Shown here: positions 37,291 through 47,456 of the stretch, piece after piece
Numbering within the stretch: the stretch's first letter is position 1
How the letters are laid out: each line of letters opens with the position of its first letter
Source: Paracoccaceae bacterium
GTDB lineage: Bacteria > Pseudomonadota > Alphaproteobacteria > Rhodobacterales > Rhodobacteraceae
NCBI GenBank assembly: GCA_029244725.1
Contig: JAQWQJ010000054.1
Span: 1 to 64,000, forward strand
Direction of reading: 5' to 3'
DNA length: 64,000 nucleotides
Program-made: the position numbers and the translations under genes
Notes under the pieces: generated by a model
Told to the model about the DNA's origin: nothing
Databases searched by the model: none
What the model saw: the letters and a program-made list of their open reading frames with translations, nothing else

Positions 37291-38623
37291 TGGTCAGCCC
37301 CTCTACCAAAAGCGAAGGAACCACGCGGGACAACCAACCACGCGCATCATTGGCGGCTTGCATGGTCAGCAGCATATCCCGAAGATTGCCGGCGATTGTG
37401 CATTCGTTTACCGGAAATGTAATCTCTCCGTTCTCAACCCAAAATCCAGCGGCGCCGCGAGAGTAGTCGCCAGTGTTGGGGTTGATGGTTGAACCGATCA
37501 ACGATGTGACCAACAGACCGGTGCCCATGTCGCGCAAAAGGTCAGCTTTGGTCTGGTCGCCAAAGCAAAGCGATACGTTCCAGTTTGACGGCGATGGCCC
37601 CGAAGACGTTCCGCGTGCCGCATTGCCTGTCGACGTTCTGCCTAATTTACGCGCGTTCGCTAAGTCCAAGGTCCACCCTGTCAGTACACCATTTTCGACA
37701 ATCGTTCGCTTCTCTGTCTTCAAACCCTCGGCGTCAAACGGACGAGATCCTGAAACGCGGGCGCGGTATGGGTCTTCAATGACGGACAGCGATTTTGGCA
37801 GCACCTGCTTGCCTTCACATTCCTTCAGCCAGCTGGAACCGCGTGCAATAGCAGCGCCGTTTGAGGCGCCCAATAGGTGCCCAATTAAGCTGCCTGATAT
37901 CCGCTCGTCAAAAAGGACGGGATATTGCCCTGTTGAAGGTTTGCGAGCATTGAGTCGCTCAACCGCGCGTTTGGCTGCTCGTTGACCGATCTCAGAGGGG
38001 GCGCGAAGATCGCTTTGAAATATCCTGACATCGCTGTCGTAGTCGCGCTCCATGCCAAGGCCTTCACCGGCGATGGCAACGCAGGATGTACCGCGATCTG
38101 TTCGGCGATATCCGCCTGAAAAACCGTTGGTCGCTGCGATGTGAATCTGGCGCTCGCCGTAGCTTGCGCTGCTGGCGCTGACCTGCGTGATACCGTTGAC
38201 CGATAGCGCGGCGGCCTCAGCCTCAATCGCGTCTTGCTGCAACTGATCAGGCGAGGGCTCAGCTGTCGGGTCTGCCAACTCTAACGCGTCGATGTCCCAA
38301 GATTTTACCAACTGATCCGATGTGGCCAAACCGATATAGGGATCCTCTGGCGCTTCTTGGGCCATAGCCACCGCACGTTCGGCCAGCGTTTTTATCGTCG
38401 CCGCACTGGTGTCAGACGCCGAAACCGTCGCCTGCCTTTGACCAACCATAACCCGCAAACCGATGTCTGTGCCTTCTGACCGCTCAGCTTGCTCAAGCGC
38501 GCCATTTCGTACGTCAATCGACACAGACGTGCCCTTAAGGCTTATCGCATCTGCGCTATCGGCACCGGCTGTTTTGGCGGCATCCAGCAAAGCGTGGGTG
38601 AGGTCTTGTAAGTTTAGGGTCAT
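37274..38623 (-). CDS. pmbA: TldE/PmbA family metallopeptidase-like protein
   Basis: A protein of about 449 residues from ATG 38623 (MTLNLQDLTHAL); the frame continues upstream without supporting signals. It belongs to the TldD/TldE family; the TldD-TldE heterodimer degrades peptides, matures microcin and handles CcdA. TldE lacks the HExxH metal motif, as here. Visible features are VMVGQRQATVSASD, GRTSTGNAARGTSSGPSPSN and GAAGFWVENGEITFPVNE. No tldD gene is in the window. Confidence 0.93.
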   Translation of the reverse strand: MTLNLQDLTHALLDAAKTAGADSADAISLKGTSVSIDVRNGALEQAERSEGTDIGLRVMVGQRQATVSASDTSAATIKTLAERAVAMAQEAPEDPYIGLATSDQLVKSWDIDALELADPTAEPSPDQLQQDAIEAEAAALSVNGITQVSASSASYGERQIHIAATNGFSGGYRRTDRGTSCVAIAGEGLGMERDYDSDVRIFQSDLRAPSEIGQRAAKRAVERLNARKPSTGQYPVLFDERISGSLIGHLLGASNGAAIARGSSWLKECEGKQVLPKSLSVIEDPYRARVSGSRPFDAEGLKTEKRTIVENGVLTGWTLDLANARKLGRTSTGNAARGTSSGPSPSNWNVSLCFGDQTKADLLRDMGTGLLVTSLIGSTINPNTGDYSRGAAGFWVENGEITFPVNECTIAGNLRDMLLTMQAANDARGWLSRVVPSLLVEGLTIAGDT

Positions 38624-38782
38624 AAGCGCACTTCCTTCATCCCTGTTCGAAGTAAACACTTGGGTAGGATGTCGCAAGCTTAGGTGGCAGAAACGCGCAG
38701 TATGCCGGAAAACGCGCCGATTTGATTGCGTAGCTCTCTGCCGTTGCAGTAGAATTCCATCAACCATTTAGGAGAGGTTTTT

Positions 38783-39535
38783 ATGGACCATCTTGCAGGA
38801 AAAACGATGCTCATCACCGGCGCTAGCCGTGGAATAGGTGAGGCTACAGCGCGACTGTTTGTGGAAGCTGGCGCAAATGTTGCGCTCGTTGCAAGAAGTG
38901 AAGACGCCATTGCCAATCTTGCAGGCGAACTGCGCGCGCGCTCAATAGCCATTCCATGTGACGTGTCGCGTTACTGGGAAATGTCCAAAGCGGTAGATGC
39001 AACGGTCGAGACCTTTGGGGGGTTAGACATCCTGATCAACAATGCGGGCGTGATTGAACCAATCAGCCATTTGATGACCAGCGACCCTGAAAGCTGGTCG
39101 CACGCAATCGATATCAACTTAAAGGGCGTCTACAACGGGATGCGGGCCGCAATGCCGATAATGGCCGAACAAGGTCACGGCACGATCCTAAACATCAGCT
39201 CGGGCGCTGCGCATTACCCGATTGAGGCATGGAGCCACTATTGTTCGTCCAAGGCGGGCGCTGCGATGCTTACTGCCTGTGGAGACACTGAGGCGCGTTC
39301 GATGGGGCTTCGGTGCATAGGTCTTTCACCCGGAACTGTTGCCACCCAAATGCAACGGGAAATCAAATCGAGCGGCATCAATCCGGTCAGTCAGTTAGAA
39401 TGGTCGGATCACATTCCACCTGAATGGCCTGCAAAAACCCTTGCATGGATGTGCTCGGCGGCGGCAGATGACTGGATCGGCAAGGAAATATCGCTTCGCG
39501 ACGAAGACATTCGACGTCAGGTGGGCTTGAATTGA
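38783..39535 (+). CDS. SDR family oxidoreductase
   Basis: A 250-residue classical short-chain dehydrogenase. The nucleotide motif is TGASRGIGEA (11-20), then NNAG (about 87), the catalytic Ser in ISSGAAHYP, and YxxxK as YCSSK (about 152-156). The start follows AGGAGAGG. It couples to the enoyl-CoA hydratase gene through a TTGA overlap, pointing to a role in an acyl-CoA or hydroxy-acid pathway by inference. Confidence 0.92.
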   Translation: MDHLAGKTMLITGASRGIGEATARLFVEAGANVALVARSEDAIANLAGELRARSIAIPCDVSRYWEMSKAVDATVETFGGLDILINNAGVIEPISHLMTSDPESWSHAIDINLKGVYNGMRAAMPIMAEQGHGTILNISSGAAHYPIEAWSHYCSSKAGAAMLTACGDTEARSMGLRCIGLSPGTVATQMQREIKSSGINPVSQLEWSDHIPPEWPAKTLAWMCSAAADDWIGKEISLRDEDIRRQVGLN

Positions 39536-40143
39536 TACATCTTGAAAAGTTCGACACCGGCCTTTGGACTGTCACCATAGATCGCACTGACAAGGCGAAT
39601 TCGCTGACACGCGACATGCTGGTTCGACTGGCTGAGATTGCCGAGGACGCCCATGTGGCCAAGGCCCTGGTTATAACAGGCAAGGGTAAGGTTTTTTCGG
39701 CAGGCGCTGATCTTGATCAGGCGAAAGCAGGTCTTGCCAAAGACGCCGTGTGGGAAAGGTTGTCTTCGGCTATCGCCAGTTTGCCGGGGCTCAGCATTGC
39801 AGCGCTAAACGGAACCCTCGCTGGTGGCGCTTTTGGCATGGCGCTTGCCTGTGATTTACGCATCTCAGTGCCGACGGCTAAATTCTTTTACCCCGTTATG
39901 AAGCTCGGCTTTTTGCCGCAGCCCTCTGACCCTGGACGCATGGCCGCCTTGGTTGGACCCTCAAGGGCGAAGCTGATCTTGATGTCAGGTCAAAAAGTCT
40001 TAGCAGACGAAGCCCATGCTATGGGTTTGGTTGATCGGATCGTTGCCCCAGAAGCTTTGTTGGAAACCGCGACCGGTCTTTGCGCGGATGTTTTGGGCGC
40101 TAAGCCAGAGATTGCCGCTGGCATCAAACAATTGTGCCGTTAA
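39532..40143 (+). CDS. Enoyl-CoA hydratase/isomerase family protein, short form
   Basis: A 203-residue crotonase-fold protein starting at TTG within the SDR stop (TTGA). The CoA-binding/oxyanion segments are KVFSAGADLDQAK (about 53) and ALNGTLAGGAFGMALACDLRIS (about 90-111). It is about 50 residues shorter than ordinary enoyl-CoA hydratases, ending after the helix with AAGIKQLC, so the C-terminal trimerisation helices are missing. Catalytic glutamates are not clearly placed. Confidence 0.87.
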   Translation: MIHLEKFDTGLWTVTIDRTDKANSLTRDMLVRLAEIAEDAHVAKALVITGKGKVFSAGADLDQAKAGLAKDAVWERLSSAIASLPGLSIAALNGTLAGGAFGMALACDLRISVPTAKFFYPVMKLGFLPQPSDPGRMAALVGPSRAKLILMSGQKVLADEAHAMGLVDRIVAPEALLETATGLCADVLGAKPEIAAGIKQLCR

Positions 40144-40170
40144 ACGATTTGCCTATAGGAGGCGCCTCAA

Positions 40171-41331
40171 ATGATTGATGCACTGGTAATTGGCGCTGGT
40201 CCCGCTGGCCTTATGGCCGCCGAGGTGATTTCTGCGCGCGGCCATAGTGTCGTTGTAGCCGAGGCCAAGCCCACAGTAGGGCGTAAGTTGTTGATGGCTG
40301 GAAAGTCCGGTCTGAACCTAACCAAAAATGAGCCCACAGACGCGTTTTTGGACGCCTATCCTAACCTGCCCGATAGCCTGAAAGCTTCGCTGCAATCTTT
40401 TGGACCACCGGACGTTATCGCGTGGGCCGAAGGATTGGGGCAATCGACTTTCACAGGCTCAAGTGGACGCGTGTTTCCTAAGACTATGAAGGCTTCTCCA
40501 CTACTGAGGGCTTGGATGGGCCGGTTAACTGCCGCTGGCGTGGACATTCGAACGAACTGGGAATGGCTGGGTGATAACCGCTTTGAAACCCCTGAGGGCC
40601 AGCAACAACTGTCAGCCAAAACCACGATCTTGGCACTGGGCGGCGCAAGCTGGTCAAGGCTCGGGTCAAATGGAAAATGGGTAGATCATCTGACCGACAT
40701 TGCCGTAACACCGTTTGAACCTGCCAATATGGGGTTCATTGTCGAATGGTCTGAACATATGGCCAGGCATTTTGGCGCGCCTATCAAATCGGTGGCACTA
40801 AAGGCTGGCGACACCAACATTCGCGCCGAGTTCACAATTTCAAAACGCGGTGTTGAGGGCGGTGGCATTTATGGGGTTTCTCGCGCCCTTAGGCTTGGGG
40901 CCAAGCTTCACCTCGATCTGCTACCAGACCTAAGCGAAAATGATATTCGATCGCGGTTGGCGAAGGGCGGCAAGAAGCAGTCGCTTTCTAACAGATTGCG
41001 CAAAACGCTTAAGCTCGATCCCGCAAAAATCGGCCTGTTGAACGAATTCGCAAGGCCCTTGCCCGTTGATTTGGCGCCGGTCCTCAAGAACCTGCCCATT
41101 CCGCTGGCAGGCCCTAGACCGTTAGACGAAGCTATCTCGACCGCTGGCGGCGTACGGTTCGACCAACTGACCGACACGCTCATGCTGAAAAATCAGCCGG
41201 GTTGGTTCGTTTCTGGTGAAATGCTGGATTGGGAGGCCCCGACCGGCGGCTATCTTTTGACCGCTTGTCTCGCCACTGGCAAAACCGCAGGGGAAGGGGC
41301 CGTAGAATGGCTCAGTCAGCCAGCGCCTTAG
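40171..41331 (+). CDS. TIGR03862/HI0933-type flavoprotein
   Basis: A 386-residue FAD-dependent protein. The dinucleotide motif DALVIGAGPAGLMAAEVISARG is at the start, followed by the family signature RKLLMAGKSGLNLTKNEP (about 48-65). The C-terminal FAD contact is GGYLLTACLATGKTAGEGA. Relatives are annotated as aminoacetone oxidase or uncharacterised HI0933-like oxidoreductases; the substrate is unknown. AGGAGG precedes the ATG. It overlaps the convergent GST gene by 20 bases. Confidence 0.92.
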   Translation: MIDALVIGAGPAGLMAAEVISARGHSVVVAEAKPTVGRKLLMAGKSGLNLTKNEPTDAFLDAYPNLPDSLKASLQSFGPPDVIAWAEGLGQSTFTGSSGRVFPKTMKASPLLRAWMGRLTAAGVDIRTNWEWLGDNRFETPEGQQQLSAKTTILALGGASWSRLGSNGKWVDHLTDIAVTPFEPANMGFIVEWSEHMARHFGAPIKSVALKAGDTNIRAEFTISKRGVEGGGIYGVSRALRLGAKLHLDLLPDLSENDIRSRLAKGGKKQSLSNRLRKTLKLDPAKIGLLNEFARPLPVDLAPVLKNLPIPLAGPRPLDEAISTAGGVRFDQLTDTLMLKNQPGWFVSGEMLDWEAPTGGYLLTACLATGKTAGEGAVEWLSQPAP

Positions 41332-41902
41332 CACGAATATAGGCCGGACGCGCACGCATCCGTTCTGCGTTGTCGAGTAGTTTACTGTTTTCACACGTGA
41401 ATTTCGCCGATTTCGACCAATTCATGCAATGGGTCAACAGAATGTCTGGCACCGTCATTTTATCGCCCATCAAGAATTCACCGCGGATTTTGGCCGCGAT
41501 CCGTTGGCAGTTTCGTGTGAACTCCCATCTGAGGCTTTCTTTGACTTCCGGCACACGTTTGTCTTCTGGCAACACAAAAGTATGACGCGCGGCAGCCCAC
41601 AAAATTGCGTCCATCTCGTCATTTATCTGATGCATCAGCGCATCCTGCTGTGCGCGCTCAACGGATCCACTGGGAAATGTAAAATCCTTATGTCGATCCG
41701 CGAGAAAGCACATGATGGCCGAGCTATCAGTGATAATGTCACCATCGACATCCAAAGCCGGTGATTTGCCTGACGGGTTCACGGTTTTCATTTCGGCAGA
41801 ACCGGCGCGGAACGGGATATATTCGTAGTCCTGTCCCAGCTCTTCCAACATCCACAAGACGCGAAAAGCCCGGTTATTCACATGTCCGATAGCTTTATAC
41901 AT
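41312..41902 (-). CDS. Glutathione S-transferase family protein
   Basis: A 196-residue protein with a thioredoxin-like N-terminal domain (FRVLWMLEELGQDYEYIPFR, then the glutathione-binding GKSPALDVDGDIITDSSAIMCFL) and an all-helical C-terminal domain. It is the last gene of leuS-lptE-holA-gst, starting in a TAATG overlap with holA. The particular substrate is unknown. Confidence 0.92.
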   Translation of the reverse strand: MYKAIGHVNNRAFRVLWMLEELGQDYEYIPFRAGSAEMKTVNPSGKSPALDVDGDIITDSSAIMCFLADRHKDFTFPSGSVERAQQDALMHQINDEMDAILWAAARHTFVLPEDKRVPEVKESLRWEFTRNCQRIAAKIRGEFLMGDKMTVPDILLTHCMNWSKSAKFTCENSKLLDNAERMRARPAYIRAKALAD

Positions 41903-42927
41903 TATCGCCGCCCCAACATTGCCAACTTGATCAATACCCGCTCAACCAACGCCATAGACGGGGCCGTTTGTCCGGCCGATCGTAGTTGTAGGTCAGTATC
42001 TGTCAGAGCCGTCAATGCCTGCTCAAGCCGGATTACACCCCACTGCTGCGCTTGCCGCTGCATTCGATCACGGCGCGGCCCAAACACCGGTGGACGCATG
42101 GCGGCAATCCCAGCTGACGCGCCGCTAGGATGGGAAGCTGCCGCATGAAGCGTTCTGAAGTGGCGCATCGCGCCGATACAAAGACCCACGGCTTGCGTAC
42201 CCTGTGCCGTCAGCTTGTTCATAATCGGCCCGATTTCATTGCTGCGACCTTCCGCTACAATGTTAAGGATATCGTCCAAATCAGCCTCGGACGAAGTGGG
42301 CGCACAGGCTGAAACGTCCTCAGACGAAACGGGGCTTGTATCGCCAAGCTTATAAAGCCCCAGCTTCTCAACCGTCTGGCGGAAATCGCCGGGATCCAGC
42401 TCTCGTGCCAAGGCGTTTAGATCGGTGTTGGCATCGTTTGAAATGTTGTTCAAACCCGCATTGGCCAATGTCGCCTCGATCTCTTGGCGCGATGGGGGAT
42501 CATCGTAAATACCGACAGCAAACGCGTTTTTGTGGCCTTCGAACAGCTTACGCAGTTTGGAACTGGCTTTGAGTTGACCCGCCGTGATGACCACTTGCGC
42601 GTCGCCGTCCTGCCAATCGCCCAAGGCAGCGGTGACCGTTTGGGCGATCACATCGGTTGCGTCTTCGACAAATGCCACGCGTGGGCCAGGGAAAAAACTT
42701 TGCGCTTTGATCGCATCCAACAACATTGCGGGATCTTTCCGCAGCTCCGAGGACGGAATTCTAGATAGGCGCATTTCTTCTTCGCCGTCCGGTCCGATCA
42801 AAGCTTTGATGACTTCCTGACGACGTAATGCAACGCGCATGGCATCACCGCCGTAAATTAGTATTCCTGTTTTACGAGGGTCCGGTTTGGCAAAATAGCC
42901 GGGGGCTTCGCGGGGCGAAAGCTTCAT
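41902..42927 (-). CDS. holA: DNA polymerase III subunit delta
   Basis: A 341-residue clamp-loader subunit that opens the beta sliding clamp. Family traits are IYGGDAMRVALRRQEVIKALIG at the N-terminus, FVEDATDVIAQTV near residue 83 and the conserved GDFRQTVEKLGLY region near 185. The C-terminal domain ends in SMALVERVLIKLA. The link to lptE by ATGA and to leuS is a widely conserved order in proteobacteria. Confidence 0.93.
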   Translation of the reverse strand: MKLSPREAPGYFAKPDPRKTGILIYGGDAMRVALRRQEVIKALIGPDGEEEMRLSRIPSSELRKDPAMLLDAIKAQSFFPGPRVAFVEDATDVIAQTVTAALGDWQDGDAQVVITAGQLKASSKLRKLFEGHKNAFAVGIYDDPPSRQEIEATLANAGLNNISNDANTDLNALARELDPGDFRQTVEKLGLYKLGDTSPVSSEDVSACAPTSSEADLDDILNIVAEGRSNEIGPIMNKLTAQGTQAVGLCIGAMRHFRTLHAAASHPSGASAGIAAMRPPVFGPRRDRMQRQAQQWGVIRLEQALTALTDTDLQLRSAGQTAPSMALVERVLIKLAMLGRR

Positions 42928-43412
42928 GCGTTGGCACCGGGCACCGTTAGAAACAATCGCTCAATCAACCTATCACCAAGCGATACCATCAAACGTTCGT
43001 GTGCATCTTTTCGGGCGGCTTGTGTCGCGATTGTTGTGCCCGAGGCCGAATACGCGGTTAAGGCCGTAACTTTACCCGACGCAACCACGCTATTGTCGGC
43101 CAAATCACGCAGGGCATAGGAAAGCTCACCCAAAACATTGTAGCGCACGATGGTCTGTGAAGACGTCACGGCCAGACCCTCTTGCCGCGTGCTGAGCGCA
43201 TAGGTTAGGCCAAATTTCGGCGTGTCGGCTCGACCTAAACGGCCCTCTAAGTAGCTGACAAGATTATAAGTATTTGTGCTTGCCGGCGACTCAAGTTCGA
43301 TCTGACCTTGCAGGGAATTACCAACACCGTTTGGCCCGTAGACCGGTGTAAATCCGCAGCCCGCAAGGGCCACGGACGCTAGCAAAAAATGACGTCGGTT
43401 ATACGACCACAT
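42924..43412 (-). CDS. lptE: LPS-assembly lipoprotein LptE
   Basis: A 162-residue lipoprotein that plugs the LptD barrel in LPS export. The signal sequence ends in the lipobox LAGC (lipid cysteine at 19), then GFTPVYG, the classic LptE start. The rest fits the alpha/beta sandwich, with [26 protein letters not shown]. It overlaps leuS by 14 bases and holA by four; the leuS-lptE-holA order supports the call. Confidence 0.92.
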   Translation of the reverse strand: MWSYNRRHFLLASVALAGCGFTPVYGPNGVGNSLQGQIELESPASTNTYNLVSYLEGRLGRADTPKFGLTYALSTRQEGLAVTSSQTIVRYNVLGELSYALRDLADNSVVASGKVTALTAYSASGTTIATQAARKDAHERLMVSLGDRLIERLFLTVPGANA

Positions 43413-45972
43413 TCACAATCCGTCCGGGAACGACGATGACTTTTTTGGGCTGGGTCCCATCCAGCGCTCGTATGACAGCTTCCTCGGCTAAGGCGAGTTT
43501 TTCAACCTCTTCCTTTGGCATATCCTTCGGAACGCTGATTTCCGCGCGGCGTTTGCCATTGATCTGGATCGGCAAAGTCACATTATCGTCCACCAGCATT
43601 GCCTCGTCCGCGACTGGCCAAGTGGCATCGACCAACAGACCATCACCGCCCAACAGTTCCCACAGTTCTTCCGACAAATGCGGAGTCATTGGGGACATCA
43701 GAAGCGCCAGCGTCTTGGCGGCCTCTTTCTTGGCAACTGAACCAGCCTTGGATTTCGCCAAAGTGTTTGTGTAGGCATAAAGCTTGGCTATTGACGCGTT
43801 GAAGCCAAAGCTTTCCACGCCGCTAGTCACGTCCTTGATCGCCTTGTGCATTTCGCGCAGCAGATCATTGTCGCCCGCCTGAGGCGCATCATCCGATCCA
43901 GCAATCTCAGCGCAGACCCGGTAAACCCGTGCGAGGTGCTTGGACGATGCCTCGGCCCCGCTTGCAGTCCATTCGACGTCCCGTTCGGGGGGGGAATCTG
44001 ACAGTACAAACCAACGAGCGGTGTCAGCGCCGTAGCTGCTGATGATGCTCAGAGGATCAACGACATTGTTTTTGGACTTCGACATTTTTGCAGAGGGTAT
44101 AACATCTACCTTCTCGCCGGTTTCAATAACGAACGTGCCGCCATCGCGTTCTTCAACCTCGGCCGGATAATGGTAGATCGTCCGGCCGTTTTCATTTGTG
44201 CGCTCGGCATTCTTGTAGATTGCGTGGGTCACCATACCTTGGGTGAACAACGCCTTAAATGGCTCTTCACACCCCTGAGGCAAGTGGCCCGTGATCCGCA
44301 TCGCACGCGCAAAGAAGCGCGAATAAAGCAGGTGAAGGATCGCGTGCTCGATACCGCCGATGTACTGGTCAACGTTCATCCAATAGGCAGCGTCTTCCAA
44401 GTCGGTTGGAGTCGCCGCATTCGGTGCTGTAAAGCGGGCAAAATACCAGCTTGAGTCGACAAACGTATCCATCGTGTCTGTTTCACGCTGCGCGGGCTTG
44501 CCACAACTTGGACAATCGCAATCGCGCCACGTTGGATGACGGTCCAGCGGGTTACCGGGAACCGAGAAATCAATCGCCTTGCCGTCTTCGTCATATGGAA
44601 GCTCGACCGGAAGGTTTTCTTTCTTTTCAGGCACAACGCCGCAATCTGGGCAATGCACCACTGGGATCGGACAGCCCCAATAACGCTGACGGCTAAGGCC
44701 CCAATCGCGCAGGCGATACTTGGTAACGCCCTCGCCCCAGCCTTGTTGTTCGGCGAAATCGACGGTCACATTGATCGCTTCTTCACCGGTAGCTTCGTCC
44801 AGTCCGGCGAAGTGATTGATCCACTTAACCTTTTCGGATTTGGCCGGAACGAAAGCATCATTGGCAACCGGAGCTTCGTTATCCAAAGCAAAGAACGTGT
44901 CGATCACCGGAAGGTCATACTTACGGCAGAAGTCCAAATCTCGCTGATCATGCGCCGGACACGCGAAAATCGCGCCGGTACCGTAATCCATAAGGATGAA
45001 ATTTGCGATCCAAACCGGCAGTTCCCAGTCAGAGTTCAGCGGGTGCTTCACCTTGATTCCGGTGTCATAACCCAGCTTTTCGGCCGTCTCGATGGCCTCT
45101 TCCGTGGTACCACCTTTGCGGCACTCGGCAAGGAATGCTGCCAGTTCAGGATTGTCTTTCTCAAGCTCTTTCGAGATCGGATGATCTGGTGAAATACCGA
45201 CGAATGACGCACCGTTCAGCGTGTCTGGGCGGGTCGTGTAGACTGTAATCGGCTCTTCGCCATCGACACGCTCAAAGCTGAACTGAAGACCGCGTGATTT
45301 GCCGATCCAGTTTTCCTGCATCAAGCGTACCTTTGCAGGCCAGTTTTCCAGCGTATCAAGCGCACTCAACAGCTCTTCCGAGTAATCGGATATCTTAAAG
45401 AACCACTGCGTCAACTCTTTGCGTTCAACCAAAGCACCCGAACGCCATCCGCGGCCGCCTTCGACCTGCTCGTTTGCCAACACGGTCATGTCGACCGGAT
45501 CCCAGTTCACCACCGCGTTCTTGCGATAGACCAACCCCTTATCAAGGAAGTCGAGGAACAGTGCCTGCTGCTGGCCATAGTAATCCGTGTCGCAGGTCGC
45601 AAACATGCGGGACCAATCGAGCGACAAGCCCAGCGGCTTCATCTGCTCGACCATCGTGTCGATGTTGGAATAGGTCCAATCCTTGGGGTGACCGCCGATG
45701 GCCATCGCTGCGTTTTCTGCAGGCATTCCAAACGCGTCAAACCCCATAGGGTGAAGCACGTTATGTCCTGTAGATATCTTATACCGCGCGATCACATCGC
45801 CCATCGTATAGTTACGCACATGCCCCATATGCAGCTTGCCCGACGGATATGGGAACATCTCAAGCACATAGTACTTGGGTTTATCGTCTGACCGAACGGC
45901 CTTGAACGATTCAGCCTTTTCCCAGGCTTCTTGCCATTTGGCTTCAATCTCGTTTGCAGAATAGCGGGACAT
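43399..45972 (-). CDS. leuS: Leucyl-tRNA synthetase
   Basis: An 857-residue class I aminoacyl-tRNA synthetase. The HIGH motif is HMGH at 48-51 in [16 protein letters not shown], and KMSKS is near 625 ([14 protein letters not shown]). The editing domain shows [15 protein letters not shown] near 246. The zinc-like CPDCG/CPSCG knuckles near 445 and 485 are typical. The C-terminal tRNA-binding domain is complete, ending in [11 protein letters not shown]. It heads a minus-strand operon. Confidence 0.98.
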   Translation of the reverse strand: MSRYSANEIEAKWQEAWEKAESFKAVRSDDKPKYYVLEMFPYPSGKLHMGHVRNYTMGDVIARYKISTGHNVLHPMGFDAFGMPAENAAMAIGGHPKDWTYSNIDTMVEQMKPLGLSLDWSRMFATCDTDYYGQQQALFLDFLDKGLVYRKNAVVNWDPVDMTVLANEQVEGGRGWRSGALVERKELTQWFFKISDYSEELLSALDTLENWPAKVRLMQENWIGKSRGLQFSFERVDGEEPITVYTTRPDTLNGASFVGISPDHPISKELEKDNPELAAFLAECRKGGTTEEAIETAEKLGYDTGIKVKHPLNSDWELPVWIANFILMDYGTGAIFACPAHDQRDLDFCRKYDLPVIDTFFALDNEAPVANDAFVPAKSEKVKWINHFAGLDEATGEEAINVTVDFAEQQGWGEGVTKYRLRDWGLSRQRYWGCPIPVVHCPDCGVVPEKKENLPVELPYDEDGKAIDFSVPGNPLDRHPTWRDCDCPSCGKPAQRETDTMDTFVDSSWYFARFTAPNAATPTDLEDAAYWMNVDQYIGGIEHAILHLLYSRFFARAMRITGHLPQGCEEPFKALFTQGMVTHAIYKNAERTNENGRTIYHYPAEVEERDGGTFVIETGEKVDVIPSAKMSKSKNNVVDPLSIISSYGADTARWFVLSDSPPERDVEWTASGAEASSKHLARVYRVCAEIAGSDDAPQAGDNDLLREMHKAIKDVTSGVESFGFNASIAKLYAYTNTLAKSKAGSVAKKEAAKTLALLMSPMTPHLSEELWELLGGDGLLVDATWPVADEAMLVDDNVTLPIQINGKRRAEISVPKDMPKEEVEKLALAEEAVIRALDGTQPKKVIVVPGRIVNVVV

Positions 45973-46128
45973 GATCAGTCTCTGTCTATGGGGTTCATCT
46001 ATGCTTTGCGAAATCTGATAAGCGCTGTGGGCGGCATGGTCCAGTGCTGTTGATCTGTTTCAGCGCTGACGTGTTGGCTATGCCGCGCTTTAAGCGTTAA
46101 GCTTGGGCAAACATTACAGGCATTCCGA

Positions 46129-47367
46129 ATGAACTTCCTTTTTATCCATCAGAATTTTCCCGGTCAGTTTAAACACCTATCCCGCGCTTTGGCCGCGCAA
46201 AAGCATCGTGTTGTGGCGCTTACGCCCCGCGTTAAAGAGCGCGCTGAATGGGGTGGCGTCACGATCCTGCCCTATAAGATCGAAGCCTCGACCGGAAAAG
46301 ACACGCATCGCTGGCTGACAGATCTCGACACTAAAATGAAACGCGCAGATTATTGCTGGCGCGCTGCCCGAAAACTGAAAGACGCGGGCTATATGCCCGA
46401 TGTTATCATCGCCCATCCAGGTTGGGGTGAAAGCCTGTTTCTCAAGGACGTGTGGCCCGACGCCAAGCTTGGTCTTTATTGCGAACTTTATCACCACGCC
46501 GACTACCCGCACCTTGGGTTTGATCCTGAGTTCCCGATCAAAGACCCCGAGGCTGATGTACTGCGAATTCGGCTTAAGAACCAAAACATGCTGATGCATT
46601 TACCGATTTGCGATGCGGCCATATCGCCAACCGCCTACCAAGCCAGCACATTCCCCAAGGAATGGCAAAAGCTGATCACAGTGACGCATGATGGCGTGGA
46701 CACAAACGCTCTGCGAGCCAATACAGATGCAACTTACAAGCTAGACGACGGTCGCGTTCTGACACGTGAGAACGAAGTCATCACCTTTGTGAACCGCAAC
46801 CTAGAACCTTATCGCGGCTACCATATCTTCATGCGGGCGCTGCCAGAGATTTTGCGCACCCGACCCAACGCAGAAATTCTTGTGGTTGGCGGAGATGGCA
46901 CCAGTTATGGCGCGAAACCTAAGGACGATAGAAGTTGGAAGCGAATATTCCTCGACGAGGTCAAAGACCAGATCTCTGAAAGCGATTGGAAACGCGTCCA
47001 CTTCTTGGGGCGGATACCCTACGATCGTTTCGTCTCAATGCTGCAAGTCAGCCGCGCGCATCTCTATTTGACCTACCCGTTCGTGCTAAGTTGGAGCGTC
47101 ATTGAAACCATGTCCGTCCAAGGCGCATTGATCGCCAGCAACACTGCGCCCGTGGCCGAAGTTCTGGAACACGACAAAACCGCCCGTCTGTTCGATTTTT
47201 TCGATCGTGAGGCGTTGGTTGAAGAATTAAACAACGTGCTGGATGACAAAGTGCTGCAAGATCGCTTGGGTCAGGCTGCAAGAGCGAAAGCCGTGGCCGA
47301 GTACGATTTACGAACAGTGTGTATGCCTAATCAGATGGACTGGGTGAAGCGGTTGGTTGACTCATAA
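46129..47367 (+). CDS. Glycosyltransferase family 4 protein
   Basis: A 412-residue GT-B enzyme. The N-terminus FLFIHQNFPGQFKHLSRALA is typical of a group annotated as GT4. The donor domain contains FVNRNLEPYRGYHIFMRALPEILR and ILVVGGDGTSYG. LYLTYPFVLSWSVIETMSVQGALIAS holds the E-x7-E-like region. Cytoplasmic, no membrane helix. It sits upstream of the TPR-sulfotransferase, so both may decorate a surface polysaccharide or protein; this is inference. Confidence 0.9.
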   Translation: MNFLFIHQNFPGQFKHLSRALAAQKHRVVALTPRVKERAEWGGVTILPYKIEASTGKDTHRWLTDLDTKMKRADYCWRAARKLKDAGYMPDVIIAHPGWGESLFLKDVWPDAKLGLYCELYHHADYPHLGFDPEFPIKDPEADVLRIRLKNQNMLMHLPICDAAISPTAYQASTFPKEWQKLITVTHDGVDTNALRANTDATYKLDDGRVLTRENEVITFVNRNLEPYRGYHIFMRALPEILRTRPNAEILVVGGDGTSYGAKPKDDRSWKRIFLDEVKDQISESDWKRVHFLGRIPYDRFVSMLQVSRAHLYLTYPFVLSWSVIETMSVQGALIASNTAPVAEVLEHDKTARLFDFFDREALVEELNNVLDDKVLQDRLGQAARAKAVAEYDLRTVCMPNQMDWVKRLVDS

Positions 47368-47456
47368 ATTCGAGTTCACGACACGCACCAGTTGGGCTTA
47401 CATTTTCGATCAGCAAAACATAATGTCCCGCCAAGTTAAACAGAGGCAATTCAAGC